A stretch of 64,000 bases of DNA from Actinocatenispora sp036503555 (GTDB lineage: Bacteria; Actinomycetota; Actinomycetes; Mycobacteriales; Micromonosporaceae), in contig DASXWQ010000021.1 of NCBI GenBank assembly GCA_036503555.1, forward strand, positions 1 to 64,000. The letters run 5' to 3'. The position numbers and the translations under genes are program-made. Positions 42,481 through 50,688 of the stretch are shown here, in pieces. The notes under the pieces were generated by a model. It searched no databases. It was not told the origin of the DNA and saw only the letters and a program-made list of their open reading frames with translations. Numbering within the stretch: position 1 is the first letter of the stretch; each line of letters begins with the position of its first letter.

Positions 42481-42523
42481 AAAAAAGCGGCGCCCCCCGG
42501 GCCTTGCCGGCCGGGGCGCCGCT
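42481..42523 (-). terminator. T-tract terminator of the integrase remnant
   Basis: On the reverse strand an 11-base stem AGCGGCGCCCC/GGGGCGCCGCT (42513-42523 with 42486-42496), extended inside by CCGG pairs, is followed by TTTTTT. It lies 17 bases past the integrase stop. A full T-run is rare in this window and suggests foreign origin. Confidence 0.75.
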
Positions 42524-42540
42524 GAGTGACGTTCAGGTGG

Positions 42541-42790
42541 CTAGACGGTTTCGTTCTTTTCTGTCAGGTCTGGGTTCAGCGCCGACTCGATGCGGAGACG
42601 GGCGGCATCGTCCTGGCCATAGATGCACGTGGCGTAGACCTTGAGCAGCACGGCAACGCTGTGCCCAGCCCGTTCGGCAACCTGGGTCGCCGGTACCCCA
42701 GCATTGAGCCACAGCGACACAGCGGCGTGCCGCAGATCGTAGGGGCGCCAGGCGAGCGGTGACAGCGACGAGTCGGCCGCCCACGCGTCG
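42541..42790 (-). pseudogene. C-terminal remnant of a tyrosine recombinase (integrase)
   Basis: Reading from about 42790 down to the TAG at 42541 gives WRPYDLRHAAVSLWLNAG, then VPATQVAERAGHSVAVLLKVYATCI and GQDDAARLRIESALN. This is the C-terminal catalytic part of an actinobacterial phage/ICE integrase: the Arg of DLRH, the His of AGHS and the nucleophile Tyr in LLKVY are present. The N-terminal arm-binding, core-binding and first catalytic-Arg regions are missing, so it is inactive. Its place just downstream of tRNA-Tyr, pointing at it, is the classic arrangement of an element integrated in that tRNA. Confidence 0.8.
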
Positions 42791-42841
42791 TTGCCCGTGG
42801 CGGAGTGAGTCCCGCATCGCAGGGTCTCACTCGCCGGCGAG

Positions 42842-43633
42842 CTACGGCCGGTCGCCCGTTCCGGACAGTGTCACGGAGAGGACGTCGCGGCGGCGCTGTC
42901 CGAGGTACCAGTCGGCGGTCTCGGCCAGGTCGAGGGTGTGCCGGAGCAGGTCGGTACGCCCGGCGGGCAGCTCGCCGAGTACCTCGCCGCGTGGCGACAC
43001 GACCATGGTCGGGCAGTGCTGGTCGGGGTGCGCGACGTTGGCGGAGGCGAGGAACCGCTGGTTCTCGGCGGCCCGGCTGATCAGGTGGCTGCGCCAGACG
43101 CCGGGGGTTTCTCGGGTGTTGGCGGCGTGGGTGAGGTAGACGAATAGCTGGGCTCCCGATTCCGCGAGGTATTGCCACTGTTCGGGAAAGCGGATCTCGC
43201 GACAGATCTGTACGCCGGCGGTGACGTTCCCGTCGGCGTGGGGAATGTCGACGGTGGGCAGGTGGTCGCCGGGACGGAGCCGCCCACGTTCGTTCATCGC
43301 GAGGTTGATCTTCCGGTAGACCCGGTGACCGCCCCGGGCGGGGAGGAACAGCCCGGCGTTGCACCAGCCGTCGTCCGTCGGCAGCAGCGACCCGCAGAAG
43401 ACGTGCACCTGCTTCTGTTCGGCCGACCGGGCAACGCGCCCCACGGCGTCGGCGACCTCGGCCGGGTCGATCTCCGCCGGCGACAGGTCCTCGCCGTAGC
43501 CGGAGAGCATGCCTTCCGGCAGTACGACCACGTCACCGCGCCGTGCCTCGGCCAGCACGTCCCGTACGGTCGCGAGGTTGGCGGCGACGTCCCACACGAC
43601 GGGTACCTGGGCGATCAGGATGGGCATCTGCAC
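42842..43633 (-). CDS. Nitrilase-superfamily carbon-nitrogen hydrolase
   Basis: A 263-residue C-N hydrolase with the complete catalytic triad: Glu40 (VVLPEGMLSG), Lys108 (YRKINLAMNERG) and Cys144 (GVQICREIRFPEQW). It cleaves an amide or nitrile; the substrate is unknown. A CAGGAT six bases before the GTG at 43633 favours that start (leaderless); ATG 43627 is two codons in. It borders the integrase remnant and could be either resident or cargo. Confidence 0.88.
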   Translation of the reverse strand: MQMPILIAQVPVVWDVAANLATVRDVLAEARRGDVVVLPEGMLSGYGEDLSPAEIDPAEVADAVGRVARSAEQKQVHVFCGSLLPTDDGWCNAGLFLPARGGHRVYRKINLAMNERGRLRPGDHLPTVDIPHADGNVTAGVQICREIRFPEQWQYLAESGAQLFVYLTHAANTRETPGVWRSHLISRAAENQRFLASANVAHPDQHCPTMVVSPRGEVLGELPAGRTDLLRHTLDLAETADWYLGQRRRDVLSVTLSGTGDRP

Positions 43634-43967
43634 CGGACCATCCTGACCGACGCCCGCGTACGGGAGGCATGTCGTCGACCGGCCGGATCGCCGATGTGCG
43701 GCCGGATTCCGGTGAGTGGTCGTACCGGAGTGGTGTAGGGCGGGCATTCGGAGCCCGAACGGTGAATTGGATGAATCGACTATGTCCGGATCATTCGGCA
43801 AGGTAATTTTTCCGGCAAAACGTCATCTAAGACGCGACCCACTCGAACCTTCGGGTGGAGACGCGCGGTGATCCCTTCTGTTGGCCTCAGGCTTGCGACT
43901 AGCATCAGCACCTAGCCGCACGACGGCTGCGACCAGGTTCCGACAGCGAGTGGTTCAGGAGAGTCTC
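43634..43967. other. Upstream region of the small secreted peptide gene
   Basis: About 330 bases without a supported gene. Between 43790 and 43830 it is unusually A/T-rich for this genome (GGTAATTTTTCCGGCAAAA). A short stem CCACTCGAA/TTCGGGTGG lies at about 43840-43859, and a TAGCAT at 43899-43904 could be a -10. It probably holds the promoter of the peptide and GGDEF-EAL genes. Confidence 0.4.
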
Positions 43968-44099
43968 ATGCGTAAGCTCAAGACGTCCCGTTGGGCGGTA
44001 CGCGTGGCCGCACTGGCCGCCGCAGCGACCACCGGCGCACTGGTATTCGCTTCCGCCGCGGCCGCGGCGGACTTCGGCTGGGGTCTCGCCGGCCGCTGA
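43968..44099 (+). CDS. Very small secreted peptide precursor
   Basis: 43 codons: MRKLKTSRWAVR, a hydrophobic Ala-rich core and a signal-peptidase site of the AxA type (FASAAAA), leaving a mature peptide of only about ten residues, ADFGWGLAGR or slightly longer. CAGGAGAG lies before the ATG, a strong ribosome site. The gap to the GGDEF-EAL gene is 108 bases, same strand, so they may share a transcript. The size suggests a signalling peptide, but no receptor or family is recognised. Confidence 0.65.
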   Translation: MRKLKTSRWAVRVAALAAAATTGALVFASAAAAADFGWGLAGR

Positions 44100-44207
44100 C
44101 GGCTCCACCCGAGCCGAGCCGCGCCGCTCCATCGGAGCGGGGCCGCGGCCTCGGCACCAAGCGGTGCACACCCAAAACTCTCCGTGTGAGAGGCAGCGGC
44201 AGCCTTG

Positions 44208-46730
44208 ATGTCACCCGCGAAGTCCGTCTCGGGCCGGGCAGCCCTGTACTCGTGGTTGCTCACGCTCGGGATGGTTCTCGCGACCGTCGGGCTGGGCCTG
44301 CCCACCGCGTGGGCGACCGGATTCGCCCTCGGACCGTGGTGGCTGTTCCTCGCTCTCCTCGCCTGTTTCCTCGTGGGCCAGGCCATCACCCTGCACCTTG
44401 AGGTCGGCCGCCAGAGCATCATCGTCTCGCTGGTCGAGATCCCGCTCGTACTGTCGCTGTTCCTGCTGCCGCCGATGGGCACCCTCACGGCGCGGGTCGC
44501 CGCGGCGGCGGTCGTCTACCTGTGGCGCACCCGCGACGTCACGAAGTACTTCTTCAACATCGCCCTGTTCGCCCTGTCGACCGCGGTCGCCAACCTCGTC
44601 GTGGTGCGGTTCGCGCCGATGTCCGTACGGGATCCGGTCGACTGGATCGTCGCGCTGTCCGCGATCCTCGTGGTCGGACTGGTCACGTACCTCGGCGTGG
44701 CCGTGGTGATCAGCCTCGTGCAGGGCGGCCTCGCGGTACGCGAGATGCTCCGCAACGCGCAACCGCTCGGCGCCGGGCTGGTCTGGGCGATCATCGGGCT
44801 GATCATGTTGCTGGCCATCCAGGTCACGATGTGGTCGCTGCTCCTGTTGCTCGGGCTCACGGTCGCCGTGGCGCTGGCCTACCGGGCGTACGCGCGGTTC
44901 CTGAGCGAACACCAGAAGCTGGACCAGATGTACGAGCTGACCCGCGCGGTGCGCCGGGCGAGCTCGGAGGGCGAGCTGGCCGACATCCTGCTGGCGCGGG
45001 TACGCGAGATGCTCCGCGCGGAGTACGCGACGCTCTGGTTGCCCGCGTCCGGCCGCCATCCCGAGGTGCTGCTGACGGCGAAGGAGGGCGGGCACGGGCT
45101 GCTGGACTCGGCACCCGGGCCGCAGAGCCTGCGCGCCGAGGTGATCGCCGAGGGCGCGACGGTGGCGGTCGGGCCGAAGCTCGGTGACGACCGGGAGCGC
45201 GAGCTGCTCGCGACCGGGCGTACCAAGGACGTGATCATGGTGCCGCTGCGGTCCGGGAACGCGACCGTCGGCAGCCTGGAGTGCGCGAACCGGCTGGGTG
45301 ACCTGCACCTGTTCGACCACGCGGACGTGGCGCTGCTGGAGGCGATCGCGTCGCAGACCGCGGTGGCGGTGGAGAACTCGCGGCTGGTGGAGCGGCTCCG
45401 CTTCGACGCGTACCACGACGCCCTGACCGCCCTGCCGAACCGGCACCGGATGATCACCGCGCTGGAGGAGGCGGTGAAGGTACGCGCGCCCGGCGAGGTG
45501 GTGGCGCTGCTGATCTTCGACGTCGACGGCCTGCGCGACGTGAACGACTCGCTCGGCCACAGTGCCGGTGACCGGCTGTTGGCCGAGGTCGGCAAGCGGC
45601 TGGCGGACCGGGCGCCGGCCGGGTCGCTGGTGGCGCGGATCGGCGGCGACGAGTTCGCCCTGCTGCTGCGGATGGGCAACACCGAGGCGGCGGTCGAGCT
45701 GGCCGGAGAGCTGCGTGCCGCGCTGCAGGACCCGATGCCGTTCGGCACGCTGCGGCTCGACGTGGACACCGCCGTCGGCATCGCGATCCACCCCGACCAC
45801 GGCAGCGAGCCGGAGATGCTCCTGCAACGCGCCGACCTCGCCACCCTCGCCGCGAAGGGCACCCAGGCGTCGGTGCAGGTGTTCAACCTCGGCCTGGAGT
45901 CGCGCAGCGTACGACGGCTCGGCCTCGCCGGTGACCTGCGCCGCGCCATCGACGCCGGCGACCTCGAGGTGTACTTCCAGCCCAAGATCGCGATCGGCCG
46001 CCGGGAGCTGGTCGGCGTCGAGTGCCTGGCCCGCTGGAAGCATCCGACGCACGGCTGGGTCGCCCCCGAGGACTTCGTCGCGGTCGCCGAGCACACCGGT
46101 CAGCTCGGCCGGCTGACCGATCTCGTACTCCGGGAGGGTCTGCGCCGCTGTCGGGAGTGGGCCGACGAGGGACACGCGCTGACCGTCGCGGTCAACCTGT
46201 CCCCGCGTACGCTCGTCGATCCGGTGTTCGCCGGCTACCTGGAGAAGCTCGTCGCCGAGTACGCGGTGCCCCCGGAGCGGTTGACGCTGGAGATCACCGA
46301 GGACGGGATGATCGACGAGAGCGACCGGCCGCTGCCGACCCTGCGCCGCCTGCGCGAGATCGGCGTACGGCTGTCGGTCGACGACTTCGGCACCGGCTAC
46401 TCGTCGCTGTCGTACCTGCGCCGGCTGCCGGTGCAGGAGGTCAAGATCGACCGTACGTTCGTGCAGGGCATGGCGACCGACGAGGGCGACTACGCGATCG
46501 TCCGCGCGGTCGTCGACCTGGCCGGGCATTTCGGGCTCCAGGTCGTCGCCGAGGGCGTGGAGAGCGAGCTGGCGCTGAGCCAACTCGAGGAGATCGGCTG
46601 CGACGTCGGCCAGGGCTTCTACTTCTCCCGACCGCTGTCGTACGAGCGGCTCACGGCCTGGTTGGCGGCCCGTACCGAGGCGTCTCCGGCGGAGGCGGGA
46701 GACGATCGGACGCTGCGCGTCGTGCCCTGA
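44208..46730 (+). CDS. Membrane GAF-GGDEF-EAL cyclic-di-GMP enzyme
   Basis: 840 residues. Residues 15-230 hold about seven membrane helices (MASE-like sensor), 240-395 a GAF-type domain, 397-565 a GGDEF domain and 570-825 an EAL domain. The cyclase motif GGDEF is intact (479-483) with FDVDGLRDVNDSLGHSAGD before it; no RxxD inhibitory site is seen. The phosphodiesterase motif reads ECL at 605-607, and other catalytic residues (VNLS, EITEDGM, DDFGTGYSS, VKIDRTF, AEGVE, GQGFYFSRP) remain. Both activities are therefore possible. ATG 44208 chosen; TTG 44205 precedes it. Confidence 0.93.
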   Translation: MSPAKSVSGRAALYSWLLTLGMVLATVGLGLPTAWATGFALGPWWLFLALLACFLVGQAITLHLEVGRQSIIVSLVEIPLVLSLFLLPPMGTLTARVAAAAVVYLWRTRDVTKYFFNIALFALSTAVANLVVVRFAPMSVRDPVDWIVALSAILVVGLVTYLGVAVVISLVQGGLAVREMLRNAQPLGAGLVWAIIGLIMLLAIQVTMWSLLLLLGLTVAVALAYRAYARFLSEHQKLDQMYELTRAVRRASSEGELADILLARVREMLRAEYATLWLPASGRHPEVLLTAKEGGHGLLDSAPGPQSLRAEVIAEGATVAVGPKLGDDRERELLATGRTKDVIMVPLRSGNATVGSLECANRLGDLHLFDHADVALLEAIASQTAVAVENSRLVERLRFDAYHDALTALPNRHRMITALEEAVKVRAPGEVVALLIFDVDGLRDVNDSLGHSAGDRLLAEVGKRLADRAPAGSLVARIGGDEFALLLRMGNTEAAVELAGELRAALQDPMPFGTLRLDVDTAVGIAIHPDHGSEPEMLLQRADLATLAAKGTQASVQVFNLGLESRSVRRLGLAGDLRRAIDAGDLEVYFQPKIAIGRRELVGVECLARWKHPTHGWVAPEDFVAVAEHTGQLGRLTDLVLREGLRRCREWADEGHALTVAVNLSPRTLVDPVFAGYLEKLVAEYAVPPERLTLEITEDGMIDESDRPLPTLRRLREIGVRLSVDDFGTGYSSLSYLRRLPVQEVKIDRTFVQGMATDEGDYAIVRAVVDLAGHFGLQVVAEGVESELALSQLEEIGCDVGQGFYFSRPLSYERLTAWLAARTEASPAEAGDDRTLRVVP

Positions 46731-46752
46731 CGACGGGGCGGGGATCCGATTT

Positions 46753-46809
46753 TGGCCGTGCCACCGCACCGTGTACCCTTACCCAGGCACCTCCCCGCAA
46801 GGGGAGGTC
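46753..46809 (+). promoter_or_regulatory. Promoter and leader hairpin of tRNA-Thr
   Basis: TTGGCC (46753-46758), a 16-base spacer and TACCCT (46775-46780) form a reasonable promoter. A perfect 8-base stem ACCTCCCC/GGGGAGGT with a GCAA tetraloop (46790-46809) lies just before the tRNA. The hairpin could be a 5' leader structure or the terminator of the preceding gene. Confidence 0.5.
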
Positions 46810-46812
46810 GCG

Positions 46813-46885
46813 CCCCTTTAGCTCAGTCGGCAGAGCGTCTCCATGGTAAGGAGAAGGTCTACGGTTCGATTCCGTAAAGGGGCTC
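46813..46885 (+). tRNA. tRNA-Thr (anticodon GGT)
   Basis: 73 bases: acceptor GCCCCTT/AAGGGGC, D-arm GCTC, anticodon stem TCTCC/GGAGA with loop ATGGTAA (GGT at 46846-46848), T-loop GGTTCGATTCC. Discriminator T; CCA not encoded. Confidence 0.96.
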
Positions 46886-46943
46886 GCGATGGGAGAAGTG
46901 TACTCACGGAAAACGTGAGTCATGATCGCTCGCAATGCTGGCC

Positions 46944-46991
46944 GGGGGGACGACCCCCCGAGCCCCCCGAATGTCAGGGGGCTACGCCCCC
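46944..46991 (+). terminator. Two G/C-tract hairpins between tRNA-Thr and tRNA-Met
   Basis: GGGGGG-ACGA-CCCCCC (46944-46959) and GGGGG-CTACG-CCCCC (46977-46991) are simple perfect hairpins. They may terminate or process the tRNA transcript. Confidence 0.45.
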
Positions 46992-47042
46992 CGAACCCCT
47001 CACCTCGGGTTGCGGTGGGACGGGTGGGTTGCTGGTGGTTCT

Positions 47043-47115
47043 GGCGGTGTAGCTCAGTTGGCAGAGCAAGCGGCTCATAATCGCTGTGTCGCCGGTTCGA
47101 GTCCGGCCACCGCTA
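47043..47115 (+). tRNA. tRNA-Met (anticodon CAT)
   Basis: 73 bases: acceptor GGCGGTG pairs with CACCGCT (first pair G-U), anticodon loop CTCATAA with CAT at 47076-47078, T-loop GGTTCGAGTCC, discriminator A. The paired acceptor end fits the elongator and not the initiator form. Confidence 0.93.
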
Positions 47116-47226
47116 CGAGACATCGCCGGTTGGCGATGTACCCTGGTCCGGGCGCGTCCCGCGCCGTACCGATGGCCCCGTCCGGGCCGTCGAGGACACA
47201 CCGTTAGACGAGAAAGGCACTCCGCC

Positions 47227-47394
47227 GTGGCCAAGGCGACCGATGTACGTCCGAAGATCACGATGGCGTGCGTGGAGTGCAAGGAGCGCAACTACATCAC
47301 GCGCAAGAACCGTCGCAACGACCCGGATCGCATGGAGCTGAAGAAGTTCTGCCCGCGTTGCGGCAAGCACACCGCGCACCGCGAGACCCGCTGA
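47227..47394 (+). CDS. rpmG: 50S ribosomal protein L33 (zinc-binding form)
   Basis: 55 residues, with CVEC at 15-18 and CPRC near 42-45, the four-cysteine (C+) form of L33 that binds zinc. GTG start behind GAGAAAGG. Its position after tRNA-Thr and tRNA-Met and before the hydratase pair matches other actinobacteria. Confidence 0.96.
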   Translation: MAKATDVRPKITMACVECKERNYITRKNRRNDPDRMELKKFCPRCGKHTAHRETR

Positions 47395-47431
47395 CCTGAC
47401 GGGTTCGCGTCTCGCTCAAGCAGCACGATCG

Positions 47432-47461
47432 ACGACCGGCAACCCACGGGTGGCCGGTCGT
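47432..47461 (+). terminator. Terminator after rpmG
   Basis: ACGACCGGC (47432-47440) pairs perfectly with GCCGGTCGT (47453-47461); an inner ACCCA/GTGG pairing adds to it. TTCG follows. Confidence 0.65.
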
Positions 47462-47495
47462 TTCGTGTCCGCGCACGATGGCCGGGAGGGGCACC

Positions 47496-47951
47496 ATGCC
47501 GCTGGACAGCTCGTTCGTGGGTCGCAGCTACCCGCCCACCGAGCCGTACGAGGTGGGGCGCGAGAAGATCCGCGAGTTCGCCGCCGCGCTCGGCGACGAC
47601 AACCCGGCGTACCGCGATCCGGCGGCGGCGCGTGCCCTCGGACACCCGGACGTGATCGCCCCGCCGACGTTCCCGATCGTGCTGACCCTGCCGGCCAGCG
47701 AACAGCTGATCAACGACCCGGAGCTCGGTCTCGACTTCAGCCGCGTCGTGCACGGCGACCAGCGTTTCTCCCACCACCGCCCGGTACGCGCCGGTGACCG
47801 GCTGAGCTGCGCCGTCACCGTCGAGAAGATCCGCTCGATGGCCGGCAACGACATGATCACGACCCGCACCGAGCTGACCGACGAGGCCGGCGAGCCGGTC
47901 GCCACGGCGTGGTCCACCCTGGTGGTACGCGGATCGGAGGAGCCGGCGTGA
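47496..47951 (+). CDS. MaoC-like N-terminal (HadA/FAS1-type) dehydratase subunit
   Basis: A 151-residue hot-dog protein related to HadA/HadC, the non-catalytic partner of the 3-hydroxyacyl dehydratase of long-chain fatty-acid synthesis in mycobacteria. Marks: SFVGRSYPPTEPYEVGREKIREFAAALGDDNPAYRD and VVHGDQRFSHHRPVRAGDRLSC. ATG with GGGAGGGG upstream; the TGA overlaps the GTG of its partner. Confidence 0.9.
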   Translation: MPLDSSFVGRSYPPTEPYEVGREKIREFAAALGDDNPAYRDPAAARALGHPDVIAPPTFPIVLTLPASEQLINDPELGLDFSRVVHGDQRFSHHRPVRAGDRLSCAVTVEKIRSMAGNDMITTRTELTDEAGEPVATAWSTLVVRGSEEPA

Positions 47952-48367
47952 TCTCGTACGACGACGTGACCGTCGGCACCGAGCTGCCGACCCGCAGCTT
48001 CCCGGTCACCCGCGCCGACCTCGTCCGGTACGCCGGGGCGTCCGGCGACTTCAACCCCATCCACTGGAACCAGCGCGTCGCCACCTCGGTCGGGCTGCCC
48101 GACGTCATCGCGCACGGCATGCTCACCATGGGCCTCGCCGCCCGCGCGGTGACCGACTGGGCCGGCGACCCCGCCGCGGTACGCGACTTCACGGTCCGGT
48201 TCGCCCGCCCGGTCGTCGTACCGGACACCGACGAGGGCACCGCGGTCGCGGTGTCCGGCGTGGTCAGGCGCACCCTCGACGACCGCCAGGTGGTGGTCGA
48301 CCTGACCGTCTCCGCGGCCGGTACGAAGGTGCTCGGCCAGGCGCGCGCGACGGTCCGGCTGGGCTGA
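47948..48367 (+). CDS. MaoC-family (HadB-like) hydroxyacyl dehydratase
   Basis: A 139-residue hot-dog hydratase with the catalytic Asp and His of hydratase 2 in GASGDFNPIHWNQ and a conserved IAHGMLTMGLAARAV helix. It forms a heterodimer with the preceding protein by analogy with HadAB. GTG start in a GTGA overlap. This pair lies between rpmG and secE as in mycobacteria. Confidence 0.92.
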   Translation: MISYDDVTVGTELPTRSFPVTRADLVRYAGASGDFNPIHWNQRVATSVGLPDVIAHGMLTMGLAARAVTDWAGDPAAVRDFTVRFARPVVVPDTDEGTAVAVSGVVRRTLDDRQVVVDLTVSAAGTKVLGQARATVRLG

Positions 48368-48389
48368 CCGGAGCGCCGGTGGGTACCGG

Positions 48390-48419
48390 TTGGGAGATTG
48401 AGGCGACAACCCGTACACT
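48390..48419 (+). promoter_or_regulatory. Promoter upstream of tRNA-Trp
   Basis: TTGGGA (48390-48395), an 18-base spacer and TACACT (48414-48419) form a plausible promoter about 105 bases before tRNA-Trp; it could also read on toward secE. Confidence 0.45.
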
Positions 48420-48524
48420 GGTCCGCCGGGGGTGCTGACCGCTGCACGGTTGACGCTGACCGCGCATGTTTCGCCCCCGCAGACGTGATGCCGTCGCCGG
48501 TTTCGTACGGCGTGGGTGTCGCGA

Positions 48525-48597
48525 AGGGGCGTGGCGCAATTGGCAGCGCAGCGGTCTCCAAAACCGCAGGTTGCAGGTTCGAGTCCTGTCGCCCCTG
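48525..48597 (+). tRNA. tRNA-Trp (anticodon CCA)
   Basis: 73 bases: acceptor AGGGGCG/CGCCCCT, anticodon stem GCGGT/ACCGC with loop CTCCAAA (CCA at 48558-48560), T-loop GGTTCGAGTCC, discriminator G. Placed upstream of secE as in most actinobacteria. Confidence 0.96.
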
Positions 48598-48798
48598 CGC
48601 CGAGGACGTCCCGGCCGGTCCGGTCGGGTGGGCGAGTCGTGGCAGTGCGTTGGTTCCACCGTCGCGTTGGCCCGACACCGGCGCTGGCCCCTCGCCAGGG
48701 GGTTGGCCCGGACGCACGAATGGGCCAGGATCGAGCGTGGCTCGACCGGCCCGGATGTGGCTGGGACCTTGTTGGCATAGGACCTGGAGAGGGCTGAA

Positions 48799-49476
48799 GT
48801 GGCCGAGAGGAAGCGACGCGGGGGCGGCGCCGACGGCGGATCCGCCGACGGCGAAGTCCGCGACAGCCTCGATGAGGCCGAGGTCGAGGACGCTCTCACC
48901 GACTCCGACGAGGACCCGACCGTCGAGAAGGACTCCAGCTCTCGGGACGATTCCGACTCGGATGCCGGGACGGGGTCGACCCGACGGTCGAAGCGCGCCA
49001 AGAGTCGCTCCGGAGACGATTCGGAGTCCAAGGCGACCGCCGTGCGGTCCAAGCGTTCCGGCGGCAGTGCCAACGACGAGAGCGCCAACGTCGAGAGCGC
49101 CAACGACGAGAGCTCCGACGACGAGGACGCCGCCGACGACGAGCAGGACTCCGGCAGCGCGAAGCGCCCCAGCAAGAAGGCCGCCGCCAAGAAAGACGCC
49201 ACGGGCAAGAAGGACGGTGCCGGGAAGAAGGACGGCAAGTCCGCCAAGAAGGGCAAGACCGACACCCGTGCGCGCGGGCTTGCCCGGATCCCGCTGTTCG
49301 TCCGGGAAGTGGTCGCCGAGCTGCGCAAGGTGATCTGGCCCACCCGCAAGGAGCTCGTGACGTACGCGGTCGTCGTGATCGTGTTCGTCGCGGTCATCCT
49401 GACGATCGTGGGACTTCTCGACGTCGCCTTCTCCAAGGGGGCACTGTGGGTCTTCGGCGCTGGTAACAATAAGTAG
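48799..49476 (+). CDS. secE: Preprotein translocase subunit SecE with long N-terminal extension
   Basis: 225 residues. Only residues 165-225 form the SecE core: an amphipathic helix REVVAELRKVIWPTRKEL (Trp180-Pro181) and one membrane helix (about 187-208). It holds SecY in the plasma membrane. The first 160 residues are acidic then Lys-rich low-complexity sequence with short repeats (SANDESANVESANDESSDDED; KKDATGKKDGAGKKDGK), far longer than usual extensions. GTG with GGAGAGGG upstream. First gene of the secE-nusG-rplK-rplA region. Confidence 0.94.
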   Translation: MAERKRRGGGADGGSADGEVRDSLDEAEVEDALTDSDEDPTVEKDSSSRDDSDSDAGTGSTRRSKRAKSRSGDDSESKATAVRSKRSGGSANDESANVESANDESSDDEDAADDEQDSGSAKRPSKKAAAKKDATGKKDGAGKKDGKSAKKGKTDTRARGLARIPLFVREVVAELRKVIWPTRKELVTYAVVVIVFVAVILTIVGLLDVAFSKGALWVFGAGNNK

Positions 49477-49567
49477 ACGTAGCCTGCGGGGCCTTCGAGC
49501 CGCGTCCCCCGCCCGGGTGTCCGGCTTCGGTTTCCGGGCCCGTGATCCACATTGGAAGTGAGCAAGC

Positions 49568-50521
49568 GTGTCTGAGTTCGACGAGACCGGCCGACCGACC
49601 GACGAGAACGAGTCCTCGCCGGCGGTCCAGGCTGCCGCCACGACGGGTGGCGCGGCCGAGGGCGGCACCGCCGAGCCGGCCGGATCGGCCGTGGCCACCG
49701 TCGTCGACGAGACGGACAGCGTTGGCGAGACGGACAGCGTTGGCGAGACGAGCAGCGTTGGCGAGACGAGCAGCGCTGGCGAGACGAGCAGCGCTGGCGA
49801 GACGGACAGTGTTGACGCCGGCAGCGTGGACGACGCCGACAAGGTGGCCGACCCCACCGACGAGGCCGGCGCGGCGGAAGCCGACGCGGGCGAGGGTGAG
49901 GCCGAAGCCGAGGTCGAGGTCGACCCCGTGCAGGAGCTGCGCGACGCGCTCAAGCACGCCCCCGGCTACTGGTACGTCGTCCACTCGTACGCCGGGTACG
50001 AGAACAAGGTGAAGACCAACCTGGAGAGCCGGATCCAGAGCCTCGACATGGAGGACTACATCTTCCAGGTCGAGGTGCCGACCCGCGAAGAGGTCGAGGT
50101 CAAGAACGGCAAGAAGCAGAACGTGCAGAGCAAGGTCTTCCCCGGGTACATCCTGGTGCGGATGGACCTGATCCCGGAGTCGTACTCGTGCGTGCGCAAC
50201 ACGCCGGGTGTGACCGGGTTCGTCGGCGCCACCGACCGGGCTGACAACCCGTCGCCGCTGACCCTCGACGAGGTGCTCAAGTGGCTGGCTCCGGCGGTCA
50301 AGGAAGAGAAGGCCGCGACCGCCGGCGGCGGCGCCCGGGCCGAGATCAAGGTCGACTTCGAGGTCGGCGACTCGGTCACGGTTACCGACGGGGCGTTTGC
50401 CTCGCTGCCGGCCACGATCTCGGAGATCAACGCCGACCAGCAGAAGCTCAAGGTGCTGGTGTCGATCTTCGGCCGGGAGACCCCGGTTGAGCTGAACTTC
50501 AACCAGGTCTCCAAGATTTGA
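49568..50521 (+). CDS. nusG: Transcription elongation factor NusG with acidic N-terminal extension
   Basis: 317 residues. The NGN domain starts near 133 (GYWYVVHSYAGYENKVKTNLESRI) and the KOW domain closes the protein (about 262-317). It couples RNA polymerase to Rho or the ribosome. The first 130 residues are Asp/Glu/Ser/Thr/Ala-rich and contain five copies of a six-residue repeat encoded by an 18-bp tandem repeat. GTG with GGAAGTGAG upstream. Confidence 0.95.
   Translation: MSEFDETGRPTDENESSPAVQAAATTGGAAEGGTAEPAGSAVATVVDETDSVGETDSVGETSSVGETSSAGETSSAGETDSVDAGSVDDADKVADPTDEAGAAEADAGEGEAEAEVEVDPVQELRDALKHAPGYWYVVHSYAGYENKVKTNLESRIQSLDMEDYIFQVEVPTREEVEVKNGKKQNVQSKVFPGYILVRMDLIPESYSCVRNTPGVTGFVGATDRADNPSPLTLDEVLKWLAPAVKEEKAATAGGGARAEIKVDFEVGDSVTVTDGAFASLPATISEINADQQKLKVLVSIFGRETPVELNFNQVSKI
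49715..49804 (+). repeat. Five 18-bp tandem repeats inside nusG
   Basis: Units start at 49715, 49733, 49751, 49769 and 49787, e.g. GACAGCGTTGGCGAGACG, and encode (D/S)S(V/A)GET. A degenerate sixth unit follows (GACAGTGTTGAC). The period is a multiple of three, so copy-number change keeps the frame. Confidence 0.95.
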
Positions 50522-50688
50522 GGCGGCACGCCCGCCGTACAAGGACGACCGACGCCCGGGGACAGGCCCGGGTGCCGGTGTGTGAAGAGGAAGCCGCCGC
50601 CGAGGTACGCGAGTAACGGCCGAGACGGCAAAGTGCCGCACCGGCGGGAGGTAGAGCCGGCGCGGGACGTGTAGAGAAAGCCCAGGTC

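Noticed and set aside
49715..49804. Possible CRISPR-like array in nusG
   Set aside because: The 18-bp units are directly adjacent without spacers and are in frame inside a coding region; it is a tandem coding repeat.
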